From NCBI GenBank assembly GCA_029718625.1, contig CM056395.1, positions 19,432,309-19,496,308 on the forward strand: a stretch of DNA of 64,000 nucleotides, given 5' to 3'. This DNA comes from Synaphobranchus kaupii (Eukaryota > Chordata > Actinopteri > Anguilliformes > Synaphobranchidae). A program made the translations under genes and the position numbers. This document shows, one piece after another, positions 1-15,000 of the stretch (the first letter of the stretch is position 1; the number at the start of each line of letters is the position of its first letter). The notes beneath the pieces were generated by a model. The model made no database searches. It was not told the origin of the DNA and worked only from the letters and a program-made list of their open reading frames with translations.

Positions 1-1
1 A

Positions 2-3000
2 ACTTCAGCCTCTACAACAGCATCTCCCACTACAACTGCAGCACCCACTACAAATTCAGCCCCCACTACAACAGCAGCACACTCTACAACTGCAGCACCA
101 ACAACAACTGCAGCCCACACTACAACAGCAGCCCCCACTACAACTGCAGCTCCCACTACAACTGCAGCCCACACTACAACTGCAGCCCCCACTACAACTG
201 CAGCTCCCATTACAACTGCAGCCCCCACTACAACTACAGCCCCCACTACAACAGCAGCCTCTACTAAAACAGCATCTCCCGCTGCAACTGCAGCTCCCAC
301 TACAACTGCAGCACCAACAACAACTGCAGCCCCAAGTACAACCGCAGCTCCCACTACAACCACATCACCCACTACAACCACCACTACAACTGCTGTCCAT
401 ACTACAACTTCAGCCCCCACTACAACAGCAGCCTCTACTACAACAGCATCTCCCACTACAACTGCAGCACCCACTACAACTGCAGCACCAACTACAACTT
501 CAGCCCCCACTACGAATTCAGCACCCACTACAACAGCAGCACCCACTACAACTGCAGCACCAACAACAACTGCAGCACCAACTACAACTTCAGCCCCCGC
601 CTCAACTGCAGCTCCCACTACATCAGCAGCCTCCACTACAACTACAGCGCACACTGCAACAGCAGCCGCCACTACAACTGCAACCCTCACTACAACTGCA
701 GCTCACACTACAACTGCAGCACCAACAACAACTGCAGTCCCAACTACAACTTCAGCCTCTACAACAGCATCTCCCACTACAACAGCATCTCCCACTACAA
801 CTGCAGCACCCACTACAACTGCAGAACCAACTACAACAGCAGCTCCCACTACGAATTCAGCCCCCACTACAACAGCAGCACCCTCTACAACTGCAGCACC
901 AATAACTGCAGCCCCAACTACAACTTCAGCCCCCGCCTCAACTGCAGCTCCCACTACATCAGCAGCCTCCACTACAACTACAGCACACACTGCAACAGCA
1001 GCCGCCACTACAACTGCAACCCTGACTACAACTGCAGCTCCCACTACGAATTCAGCACACACTACAACAGCAGCACCCTCTACAACTGCAGCACCAACAA
1101 CAACTGCAGCACCAACTACAACTTCAGCCCCCGCCTCAACTGCAGCTCCCACTACATCAGCAGCCTCCACTACAACTACAGCGCACACTGCAACAGCAGC
1201 CGCCACTACAACTGCAACCCTCACTACAACTGCAGCTCACACTACAACTGCAGCACCAACAACAACTACAGTCCCAACTACAAATTCAGCCTCTACAACA
1301 GCATCTCCCACTACAACTGCAGCACCCACTACAACTGCAGAACCAACTACAACTGCAGCTCCCACTACGAATTCAGCCCCCACTACAACAGCAGCACCCT
1401 CTACAACTGCAGCACCAACAACAACTGCAGCCCCAACTACAACTTCAGCCCCCGCCTCAACTGCATCTCCCACTACATCAGCAGCCTCCACTACAACTGC
1501 AGCCCACACTACAACAGCAGCACCCACTACAACTGCAGCTCCCACTACAACTGCAGCCCTCACTACAACTGCAGCCCCCACTACAACTACAGCCCCCACT
1601 ACAACAGCAGCCTCCACTAAAACAGCATCTCCCGCTGCAACTGCAGCTCACACTACAACTGCAGCACAAACAACAACTGCAGTCCCAACTACAACTTCAG
1701 CCTCTACAACAGCATCTCCCACTACAACTGCAGCACCAACAACAACTGCAGTCCCAACTACAACTTCAGCCTCTACAACAGCATCTTCCACTACAACTGC
1801 AGCACCCACTACAACTGCAGAACCAACTACAACTGCAGCTCCCACAACAAATTCAGCCCCCACTACAACAGCAGCACCCTCTACAACTGCAGCACAAACA
1901 ACAACTGCAGCCCCAACTACAACTTCAGCCCCCGCCTCAACTGCAGCTCCCACAACAACTGCAGCCCACACTACAACTGCAGCCCCCACTACAACTGCAG
2001 CTCCCATTACAACTGCAGCCCCCACTACAACTACAGCCCCCACTACAACAGCAGAACCAACTACAACAGCAGCTCCCACTACGAATTCAGCCCCCACTAC
2101 AACAGCAGCACCCTCTACAACTGCAGCACCAATAACTGCAGCCCCAACTACAACTTCAGCCCCCGCCTCAACTGCAGCTCCCACTACATCAGCAGCCTCC
2201 ACTACAACTACAGCGCACACTGCAACAGCAGCCGCCACTACAACTGCAACCCTCACTACAACTGCAGCTCCCACTACGAATTCAGCACACACTACAACAG
2301 CAGCACCCTCTACAACTGCAGCACCAACAACAACTGCAGCACCAACTACAACTTCAGCCCCTGCCTCAACTGCAGCTCCCACTACATCAGCAGCCTCCAC
2401 TACAACTACAGCGCACACTGCAACAGCAGCCGCCACTACAACTGCAACCCTCACTACAACTGCAGCTCGCACTACAACTGCAGCACCAACAACAACTGCA
2501 GTCCCAACTACAAATTCAGCCTCTACAACAGCATCTCCCACTACAACTGCAGCACCCACTACAACTGCAGAACCAACTACAACTGCAGCTCCCACTACGA
2601 ATTCAGCCCCCACTACAACAGCAGCACCCTCTACAACTGCAGCACCAACAACAACTGCAGCCCCAACTACAACTTCAGCCCCCGCCTCAACTGCATCTCC
2701 CACTACATCAGCAGCCTCCACTACAACTGCAGCCCACACTACAACAGCAGCACCCACTACAACTGCAGCTCCCACTACAACTGCAGCCCTCACTACAACT
2801 GCAGCCCCCACTACAACTACAGCCCCCACTACAACAGCAGCCTCCACTAAAACAGCATCTCCCGCTGCAACTGCAGCTCACACTACAACTGCAGCACAAA
2901 CAACAACTGCAGTCCCAACTACAACTTCAGCCTCTACAACAGCATCTCCCACTACAACTGCAGCACCAACAACAACTGCAGTCCCAACTACAACTTCAGC

Positions 3001-6000
3001 CTCTACAACAGCATCTCCCACTACAACTGCAGCACCCACTACAACTGCAGAACCAACTACAACTGCAGCTCCCACAACAAATTCAGCCCCCACTACAACA
3101 GCAGCACCCTCTACAACTGCAGCACAAACAACAACTGCAGCCCCAACTACAACTTCAGCCCCCGCCTCAACTGCAGCTCCCACTACAACTGCAGCCCACA
3201 CTACAACTGCAGCCCCCACTACAACTGCAGCTCCCATTACAACTGCAGCCCCCACTACAACTACAGCCCCCACTACAACAGCAGCCTCTACTAAAACAGC
3301 ATCTCCCGCTGCAACTGCAGCTCCCACTACAACTGCAGCACCAACAACAACTGCATCCCCAACTACAACGGCAGCCCTCACTACAACTGCAGCCCCCACT
3401 ACAACTACAGCCCCCACTACAACTACAGCCCCCACTACAACAGCAGCCTCCACTAAAACAGCATCTCCCGCTGCAACTGCAGCTCACACTACAACTGCAG
3501 CACAAACAACAACTGCAGTCCCAACTACAACTTCAGCCTCTACAACAGCATCTCCCACTACAACTGCAGCACCAACAACAACTGCAGTCCCAACTACAAC
3601 TTCAGCCTCTACAACAGCATCTCCCACTACAACTGCAGCACCCACTACAACTGCAGAACCAACTACAACTGCAGCTCCCACTACAAATTCAGCCCCCACT
3701 ACAACAGCAGCACCCTCTACAACTGCAGCACCAACAACAACTGCAGCCCCAACTACAACTTCAGCCCCCGCCTCAACTGCAGCTCCCACTACAACTGCAG
3801 CCCACACTACAACTGCAGCCCCCGCCTCAACTGCAGCTCCCACTACATCAGCAGCCTCCACTACAACTACAGCGCACACTGCAACAGCAGCCGCCACTAC
3901 AACTGCAACCCTCACTACAACTGCAGCTCCCACTACGAATTCAGCACACACTACAACAGCAGCCTCTACTAAAACAGCATCTCCCGCTGCAACTGCAGCT
4001 CCCACTACAACTGCAGCACCAACAACAACTGCATCCCCAACTACAACGGCAGCCCTCACTACAACTGCAGCCCCCACTACAACTACAGCCCCCACTACAA
4101 CAGCAGCCTCCACTAAAACAGCATCTCCCGCTGCAACTGCAGCTCACACTACAACTGCAGCACAAACAACAACTGCAGCCCCAACTACAACTTCAGCCCC
4201 CGCCTCAACTGCAGCTCCCACAACAACTGCAGCCCACACTACAACTGCAGCCCCCACTACAACTGCAGCTCCCATTACAACTGCAGCCCCCACTACAACT
4301 ACAGCCCCCACTACAACAGCAGAACCAACTACAACAGCAGCTCCCACTACGAATTCAGCCCCCACTACAACAGCAGCACCCTCTACAACTGCAGCACCAA
4401 TAACTGCAGCCCCAACTACAACTTCAGCCCCCGCCTCAACTGCAGCTCCCACTACATCAGCAGCCTCCACTACAACTACAGCGCACACTGCAACAGCAGC
4501 CGCCACTACAACTGCAACCCTCACTACAACTGCAGCTCCCACTACGAATTCAGCACACACTACAACAGCAGCACCCTCTACAACTGCAGCACCAACAACA
4601 ACTGCAGCACCAACTACAACTTCAGCCCCTGCCTCAACTGCAGCTCCCACTACATCAGCAGCCTCCACTACAACTACAGCGCACACTGCAACAGCAGCCG
4701 CCACTACAACTGCAACCCTCACTACAACTGCAGCTCGCACTACAACTGCAGCACCAACAACAACTGCAGTCCCAACTACAAATTCAGCCTCTACAACAGC
4801 ATCTCCCACTACAACTGCAGCACCCACTACAACTGCAGAACCAACTACAACTGCAGCTCCCACTACGAATTCAGCCCCCACTACAACAGCAGCACCCTCT
4901 ACAACTGCAGCACCAACAACAACTGCAGCCCCAACTACAACTTCAGCCCCCGCCTCAACTGCATCTCCCACTACATCAGCAGCCTCCACTACAACTGCAG
5001 CCCACACTACAACAGCAGCACCCACTACAACTGCAGCTCCCACTACAACTGCAGCCCTCACTACAACTGCAGCCCCCACTACAACTACAGCCCCCACTAC
5101 AACAGCAGCCTCCACTAAAACAGCATCTCCCGCTGCAACTGCAGCTCACACTACAACTGCAGCACCAACAACAACTGCAGTCCCAACTACAACTTCAGCC
5201 TCTACAACAGCATCTCCCACTACAACTGCAGCACCCACTACAACTGCAGAACCAACTACAACTGCAGCTCCCACAACAAATTCAGCCCCCACTACAACAG
5301 CAGCACCCTCTACAACTGCAGCACAAACAACAACTGCAGCCCCAACTACAACTTCAGCCCCCGCCTCAACTGCAGCTCCCACTACAACTGCAGCCCACAC
5401 TACAACTGCAGCCCCCACTACAACTGCAGCTCCCATTACAACTGCAGCCCCCACTACAACTACAGCCCCCACTACAACAGCAGCCTCTACTAAAACAGCA
5501 TCTCCCGCTGCAACTGCAGCTCCCACTACAACTGCAGCACCAACAACAACTGCATCCCCAACTACAACGGCAGCCCTCACTACAACTGCAGCCCCCACTA
5601 CAACTACAGCCCCCACTACAACAGCAGCCTCCACTAAAACAGCATCTCCCGCTGCAACTGCAGCTCACACTACAACTGCAGCACAAACAACAACTGCAGT
5701 CCCAACTACAACTTCAGCCTCTACAACAGCATCTCCCACTACAACTGCAGCACCAACAACAACTGCAGTCCCAACTACAACTTCAGCCTCTACAACAGCA
5801 TCTCCCACTACAACTGCAGCACCCACTACAACTGCAGAACCAACTACAACTGCAGCTCCCACTACAAATTCAGCCCCCACTACAACAGCAGCACCCTCTA
5901 CAACTGCAGCACCAACAACAACTGCAGCCCCAACTACAACTTCAGCCCCCGCCTCAACTGCAGCTCCCACTACAACTGCAGCCCACACTACAACTGCAGC

Positions 6001-9000
6001 CCCCACTACAACTACAGCCCCCACTACAACAGCAGCCTCCACTAAAACAGCATCTCCCGCTGCAACTGCAGCTCACACTACAACTGCAGCACAAACAACA
6101 ACTGCAGTCCCAACTACAACTTCAGCCTCTACAACAGCATCTCCCACTACAACTGCAGCACCCACTACGAATTCAGCCCCCACTACAACAGCAGCACACT
6201 CTACAACTGCAGCACCAACAACAACTGCAGCCAACACTACAACAGCAGCCCCCACTACAACTGCAGCTCCCACTACAACTGCAGCCCACACTACAACTGC
6301 AGCCCCCACTACAACTGCAGCTCCCATTACAACTGCAGCCCCCACTACAACTACAGCCCCCACTACAACAGCAGCCTCTACTAAAACAGCATCTCCCGCT
6401 GCAACTGCAGCTCCCACTACAACTGCAGCACCAACAACAACTGCAGCCCCAACTACAACTGCAGCCCTCACTACAACTGCAGCCCTCACTACAACTGCAG
6501 CCCCCACTACAACTGCAGCTCCCATTACAACAGCAGCACCAAGTACAACTGCATCCCCAATTACAACTGCAGCTCCCACTACATCAGCAGCCTCCACTAC
6601 AACTGCAGCCCCCACTAAAACAGCCCCTACTACAACTGCAGCCCCAACAAAAATTGCAGCTCCCACTACACCCAAAGCTCCAAGTGGAACTGCAGCCCCA
6701 AGTACAACCGCAGCTCCCACTACAACCACATCACCCACTACAACCACCACTACAACTGCTGTCCATACTACAACTTCAGCCCCCACTACAACAGCAGCCT
6801 CTTCTACAACAGCATCTCCCACTACAACTGCAGCACCCACTACAACTGCAGCACCAACTACAACTTCAGCCCCCACTACGAATTCAGCACCCACTACAAC
6901 AGCAGCACCCACTACAACTGCAGCACCAACAACAACTGCAGCACCAACTACAACTTCAGCCCCCGCCTCAACTGCAGCTCCCACTACATCAGCAGCCTCC
7001 ACTACAACTACAGCGCACACTGCAACAGCAGCCGCCACTACAACTGCAACCCTCACTACAACTGCAGCTCACACTACAACTGCAGCACCAACAACAACTG
7101 CAGTCCCAACTACAACTTCAGCCTCTACAACAGCATCTCCCACTACAACAGCATCTCCCACTACAACTGCAGCACCCACTACAACTGCAGAACCAACTAC
7201 AACAGCAGCTCCCACTACGAATTCAGCCCCCACTACAACAGCAGCACCCTCTACAACTGCAGCACCAATAACTGCAGCCCCAACTACAACTTCAGCCCCC
7301 GCCTCAACTGCAGCTCCCACTACATCAGCAGCCTCCACTACAACTACAGCGCACACTGCAACAGCAGCCGCCACTACAACTGCAACCCTCACTACAACTG
7401 CAGCTCCCACTACGAATTCAGCACACACTACAACAGCAGCACCCTCTACAACTGCAGCACCAACAACAACTGCAGCACCAACTACAACTTCAGCCCCCGC
7501 CTCAACTGCAGCTCTCACTACATCAGCAGCCTCCACTACAACTACAGCGCACACTGCAACAGCAGCCGCCACTACAACTGCAACCCTCACTACAACTGCA
7601 GCTCACACTACAACTGCAGCACCAACAACAACTGCAGTCCCAACTACAAATTCAGCCTCTACAACAGCATCTCCCACTACAACTGCAGCACCCACTACAA
7701 CTGCAGAACCAACTACAACTGCAGCTCCCACTACGAATTCAGCCCCCACTACAACAGCAGCACCCTCTACAACTGCAGCACCAACAACAACTGCAGCCCC
7801 AACTACAACTTCAGCCCCCGCCTCAACTGCATCTCCCACTACATCAGCAGCCTCCACTACAACTGCAGCCCACACTACAACAGCAGCACCCACTACAACT
7901 GCAGCTCCCACTACAACTGCAGCCCTCACTACAACTGCAGCCCCCACTACAACTACAGCCCCCACTACAACAGCAGCCTCCACTAAAACAGCATCTCCCG
8001 CTGCAACTGCAGCTCACACTACAACTGCAGCACAAACAACAACTGCAGTCCCAACTACAACTTCAGCCTCTACAACAGCATCTCCCACTACAACTGCAGC
8101 ACCAACAACAACTGCAGTCCCAACTACAACTTCAGCCTCTACAACAGCATCTCCCACTACAACTGCAGCACCCACTACAACTGCAGAACCAACTACAACT
8201 GCAGCTCCCACAACAAATTCAGCCCCCACTACAACAGCAGCACCCTCTACAACTGCAGCACAAACAACAACTGCAGCCCCAACTACAACTTCAGCCCCCG
8301 CCTCAACTGCAGCTCCCACTACAACTGCAGCCCACACTACAACTGCAGCCCCCACTACAACTGCAGCTCCCATTACAACTGCAGCCCCCACTACAACTAC
8401 AGCCCCCACTACAACAGCAGCCTCTACTAAAACAGCATCTCCCGCTGCAACTGCAGCTCCCACTACAACTGCAGCACCAACAACAACTGCATCCCCAACT
8501 ACAACGGCAGCCCTCACTACAACTGCAGCCCCCACTACAACTACAGCCCCCACTACAACAGCAGCCTCCACTAAAACAGCATCTCCCGCTGCAACTGCAG
8601 CTCACACTACAACTGCAGCACAAACAACAACTGCAGTCCCAACTACAACTTCAGCCTCTACAACAGCATCTCCCACTACAACTGCAGCACCAACAACAAC
8701 TGCAGTCCCAACTACAACTTCAGCCTCTACAACAGCATCTCCCACTACAACTGCAGCACCCACTACAACTGCAGAACCAACTACAACTGCAGCTCCCACT
8801 ACAAATTCAGCCCCCACTACAACAGCAGCACCCTCTACAACTGCAGCACCAACAACAACTGCAGCCCCAACTACAACTTCAGCCCCCGCCTCAACTGCAG
8901 CTCCCACTACAACTGCAGCCCACACTACAACTGCAGCCCCCACTACAACTACAGCCCCCACTACAACAGCAGCCTCCACTAAAACAGCATCTCCCGCTGC

Positions 9001-12000
9001 AACTGCAGCTCACACTACAACTGCAGCACAAACAACAACTGCAGTCCCAACTACAACTTCAGCCTCTACAACAGCATCTCCCACTACAACTGCAGAACCA
9101 ACAACAACTGCAGTCCCAACTACAACTTCAGCCTCTACAACAGCATCTCCCACTACAACTGCAGCACCCACTACGAATTCAGCCCCCACTACAACAGCAG
9201 CACACTCTACAACTGCAGCACCAACAACAACTGCAGCCCACACTACAACAGCAGCCCCCACTACAACTGCAGCTCCCACTACAACTGCAGCCCACACTAC
9301 AACTGCAGCCCCCACTACAACTGCAGCTCCCATTACAACTGCAGCCCCCACTACAACTACAGCCCCCACTACAACAGCAGCCTCTACTAAAACAGCATCA
9401 CCCGCTGCAACTGCAGCTCCCACTACAACTGCAGCACCAACAACAACTGCAGCCCCAACTACAACTGCAGCCCTCACTACAACTGCAGCCCTCACTACAA
9501 CTGCAGCCCCCACTACAACTGCAGCTCCCATTACAACAGCAGCACCAAGTACAACTGCATCCCCAATTACAACTGCAGCTCCCACTACATCAGCAGCCTC
9601 CACTACAACTGCAGCCCCCACTAAAACAGCCCCTACTACAACTGCAGCCCCAACAAAAATTGCAGCTCCCACTACACCCAAAGCTCCAAGTGGAACTGCA
9701 GCCCCAAGTACAACCGCAGCTCCCACTACAACCACATCACCCACTACAACCACCACTACAACTGCTGTCCATACTACAACTTCAGCCCCCACTACAACAG
9801 CAGCCTCTTCTACAACAGCATCTCCCACTACAACTGCAGCACCCACTACAACTGCAGCACCAACTACAACTTCAGCCCCCACTACGAATTCAGCACCCAC
9901 TACAACAGCAGCACCCACTACAACTGCAGCACCAACAACAACTGCAGCACCAACTACAACTTCAGCCCCCGCCTCAACTGCAGCTCCCACTACATCAGCA
10001 GCCTCCACTACAACTACAGCGCACACTGCAACAGCAGCCGCCACTACAACTGCAACCCTCACTACAACTGCAGCTCACACTACAACTGCAGCACCAACAA
10101 CAACTGCAGTCCCAACTACAACTTCAGCCTCTACAACAGCATCTCCCACTACAACAGCATCTCCCACTACAACTGCAGCACCCACTACAACTGCAGAACC
10201 AACTACAACAGCAGCTCCCACTACGAATTCAGCCCCCACTACAACAGCAGCACCCTCTACAACTGCAGCACCAATAACTGCAGCCCCAACTACAACTTCA
10301 GCCCCCGCCTCAACTGCAGCTCCCACTACATCAGCAGCCTCCACTACAACTACAGCGCACACTGCAACAGCAGCCGCCACTACAACTGCAACCCTCACTA
10401 CAACTGCAGCTCCCACTACGAATTCAGCACACACTACAACAGCAGCACCCTCTACAACTGCAGCACCAACAACAACTGCAGCACCAACTACAACTTCAGC
10501 CCCCGCCTCAACTGCAGCTCTCACTACATCAGCAGCCTCCACTACAACTACAGCGCACACTGCAACAGCAGCCGCCACTACAACTGCAACCCTCACTACA
10601 ACTGCAGCTCACACTACAACTGCAGCACCAACAACAACTGCAGTCCCAACTACAAATTCAGCCTCTACAACAGCATCTCCCACTACAACTGCAGCACCCA
10701 CTACAACTGCAGAACCAACTACAACTGCAGCTCCCACTACGAATTCAGCCCCCACTACAACAGCAGCACCCTCTACAACTGCAGCACCAACAACAACTGC
10801 AGCCCCAACTACAACTTCAGCCCCCGCCTCAACTGCATCTCCCACTACATCAGCAGCCTCCACTACAACAGCAGCCCCCACTACAACTGCAGCTCCCACT
10901 ACAACTGCAGCCCACACTACAACTGCAGCCCCCACTACAACTGCAGCTCCCATTACAACTGCAGCCCCCACTACAACTACAGCCCCCACTACAACAGCAG
11001 CCTCTACTAAAACAGCATCTCCCGCTGCAACTGCAGCTCCCACTACAACTGCAGCACCAACAACAACTGCAGCCCCAACTACAACTGCAGCCCTCACTAC
11101 AACTGCAGCCCTCACTACAACTGCAGCCCCCACTACAACTGCAGCTCCCATTACAACAGCAGCACCAAGTACAACTGCATCCCCAATTACAACTGCAGCT
11201 CCCACTACATCAGCAGCCTCCACTACAACTGCAGCCCCCACTAAAACAGCCCCTACTACAACTGCAGCCCCAACAAAAATTGCAGCTCCCACTACACCCA
11301 AAGCTCCAAGTGGAACTGCAGCCCCAAGTACAACCGCAGCTCCCACTACAACCACATCACCCACTACAACCACCACTACAACTGCTGTCCATACTACAAC
11401 TTCAGCCCCCACTACAACAGCAGCCTCTTCTACAACAGCATCTCCCACTACAACTGCAGCACCCACTACAACTGCAGCACCAACTACAACTTCAGCCCCC
11501 ACTACGAATTCAGCACCCACTACAACAGCAGCACCCACTACAACTGCAGCACCAACAACAACTGCAGCACCAACTACAACTTCAGCCCCCGCCTCAACTG
11601 CAGCTCCCACTACATCAGCAGCCTCCACTACAACTACAGCGCACACTGCAACAGCAGCCGCCACTACAACTGCAACCCTCACTACAACTGCAGCTCACAC
11701 TACAACTGCAGCACCAACAACAACTGCAGTCCCAACTACAACTTCAGCCTCTACAACAGCATCTCCCACTACAACAGCATCTCCCACTACAACTGCAGCA
11801 CCCACTACAACTGCAGAACCAACTACAACAGCAGCTCCCACTACGAATTCAGCCCCCACTACAACAGCAGCACCCTCTACAACTGCAGCACCAATAACTG
11901 CAGCCCCAACTACAACTTCAGCCCCCGCCTCAACTGCAGCTCCCACTACATCAGCAGCCTCCACTACAACTACAGCGCACACTGCAACAGCAGCCGCCAC

Positions 12001-15000
12001 TACAACTGCAACCCTCACTACAACTGCAGCTCCCACTACGAATTCAGCACACACTACAACAGCAGCACCCTCTACAACTGCAGCACCAACAACAACTGCA
12101 GCACCAACTACAACTTCAGCCCCCGCCTCAACTGCAGCTCTCACTACATCAGCAGCCTCCACTACAACTACAGCGCACACTGCAACAGCAGCCGCCACTA
12201 CAACTGCAACCCTCACTACAACTGCAGCTCACACTACAACTGCAGCACCAACAACAACTGCAGTCCCAACTACAAATTCAGCCTCTACAACAGCATCTCC
12301 CACTACAACTGCAGCACCCACTACAACTGCAGAACCAACTACAACTGCAGCTCCCACTACGAATTCAGCCCCCACTACAACAGCAGCACCCTCTACAACT
12401 GCAGCACCAACAACAACTGCAGCCCCAACTACAACTTCAGCCCCCGCCTCAACTGCATCTCCCACTACATCAGCAGCCTCCACTACAACTGCAGCCCACA
12501 CTACAACAGCAGCACCCACTACAACTGCAGCTCCCACTACAACTGCAGCCCTCACTACAACTGCAGCCCCCACTACAACTACAGCCCCCACTACAACAGC
12601 AGCCTCCACTAAAACAGCATCTCCCGCTGCAACTGCAGCTCACACTACAACTGCAGCACAAACAACAACTGCAGTCCCAACTACAACTTCAGCCTCTACA
12701 ACAGCATCTCCCACTACAACTGCAGCACCAACAACAACTGCAGTCCCAACTACAACTTCAGCCTCTACAACAGCATCTCCCACTACAACTGCAGCACCCA
12801 CTACAACTGCAGAACCAACTACAACTGCAGCTCCCACAACAAATTCAGCCCCCACTACAACAGCAGCACCCTCTACAACTGCAGCACAAACAACAACTGC
12901 AGCCCCAACTACAACTTCAGCCCCCGCCTCAACTGCAGCTCCCACTACAACTGCAGCCCACACTACAACTGCAGCCCCCACTACAACTGCAGCTCCCATT
13001 ACAACTGCAGCCCCCACTACAACTACAGCCCCCACTACAACAGCAGCCTCTACTAAAACAGCATCTCCCGCTGCAACTGCAGCTCCCACTACAACTGCAG
13101 CACCAACAACAACTGCATCCCCAACTACAACGGCAGCCCTCACTACAACTGCAGCCCCCACTACAACTACAGCCCCCACTACAACAGCAGCCTCCACTAA
13201 AACAGCATCTCCCGCTGCAACTGCAGCTCACACTACAACTGCAGCACAAACAACAACTGCAGTCCCAACTACAACTTCAGCCTCTACAACAGCATCTCCC
13301 ACTACAACTGCAGCACCAACAACAACTGCAGTCCCAACTACAACTTCAGCCTCTACAACAGCATCTCCCACTACAACTGCAGCACCCACTACAACTGCAG
13401 AACCAACTACAACTGCAGCTCCCACTACAAATTCAGCCCCCACTACAACAGCAGCACCCTCTACAACTGCAGCACCAACAACAACTGCAGCCCCAACTAC
13501 AACTTCAGCCCCCGCCTCAACTGCAGCTCCCACTACAACTGCAGCCCACACTACAACTGCAGCCCCCACTACAACTACAGCCCCCACTACAACAGCAGCC
13601 TCCACTAAAACAGCATCTCCCACTACAACTGCAGCTCACACTACAACTGCAGCACAAACAACAACTGCAGTCCCAACTACAACTTCAGCCTCTACAACAG
13701 CATCTCCCACTACAACTGCAGAACCAACAACAACTGCAGTCCCAACTACAACTTCAGCCTCTACAACAGCATCTCCCACTACAACTGCAGCACCCACTAC
13801 GAATTCAGCCCCCACTACAACAGCAGCACACTCTACAACTGCAGCACCAACAACAACTGCAGCCCACACTACAACAGCAGCCCCCACTACAACTGCAGCT
13901 CCCACTACAACTGCAGCCCACACTACAACTGCAGCCCCCACTACAACTGCAGCTCCCATTACAACTGCAGCCCCCACTACAACTACGGCCCCCACTACAA
14001 CAGCAGCCTCTACTAAAACAGCATCTCCCGCTGCAACTGCAGCTCCCACTACAACTGCAGCACCAACAACAACTGCAGCCCCAACTACAACTGCAGCCCT
14101 CACTACAACTGCAGCCCTCACTACAACTGCAGCCCCCACTACAACTGCAGCTCCCATTACAACAGCAGCACCAAGTACAACTGCATCCCCAACTACAACT
14201 GCAGCTCCCACTACATCAGCAGCCTCCACTACAACTGCAGCCCCCACTAAAACAGCCCCTACTACAACTGCAGCCCCAACAAAAATTGCAGCTCCCACTA
14301 CACCCAAAGCTCCAAGTGGAACTGCAGCCCCAAGTACAACCGCAGCTCCCACTACAACCACATCACCCACTACAACCACCACTACAACTGCTGTCCATAC
14401 TACAACTTCAGCCCCCACTACAACAGCAGCCTCTACTACAACAGCATTTCCCACTACAACTGCAGCACCCACTACAACTGCAGCACCAACTACAACTTCA
14501 GCCCCCACTACGAATTCAGCACCCACTACAACAGCAGCACCCACTACAACTGCAGCACCAACAACAACTGCAGCACCAACTACAACTTCAGCCCCCGCCT
14601 CAACTGCAGCTCCCACTACATCAGCAGCCTCCACTACAACTACAGCGCACACTGCAACAGCAGCCGCCACTACAACTGCAGCACCAACAACAACTGCAGT
14701 CCCAACTACAACTTCAGCCTCTACAACAGCATCTCCCACTACAACAGCATCTCCCACTACAACTGCAGCACCCACTACAACTGCAGAACCAACTACAACA
14801 GCAGCTCCCACTACGAATTCAGCCCCCACTACAACAGCAGCACCCTCTACAACTGCAGCACCAATAACTGCAGCCCCAACTACAACTTCAGCCCCCGCCT
14901 CAACTGCAGCTCCCACTACATCAGCAGCCTCCACTACAACTACAGCGCACACTGCAACAGCAGCCGCCACTACAACTGCAACCCTCACTACAACTGCAGC

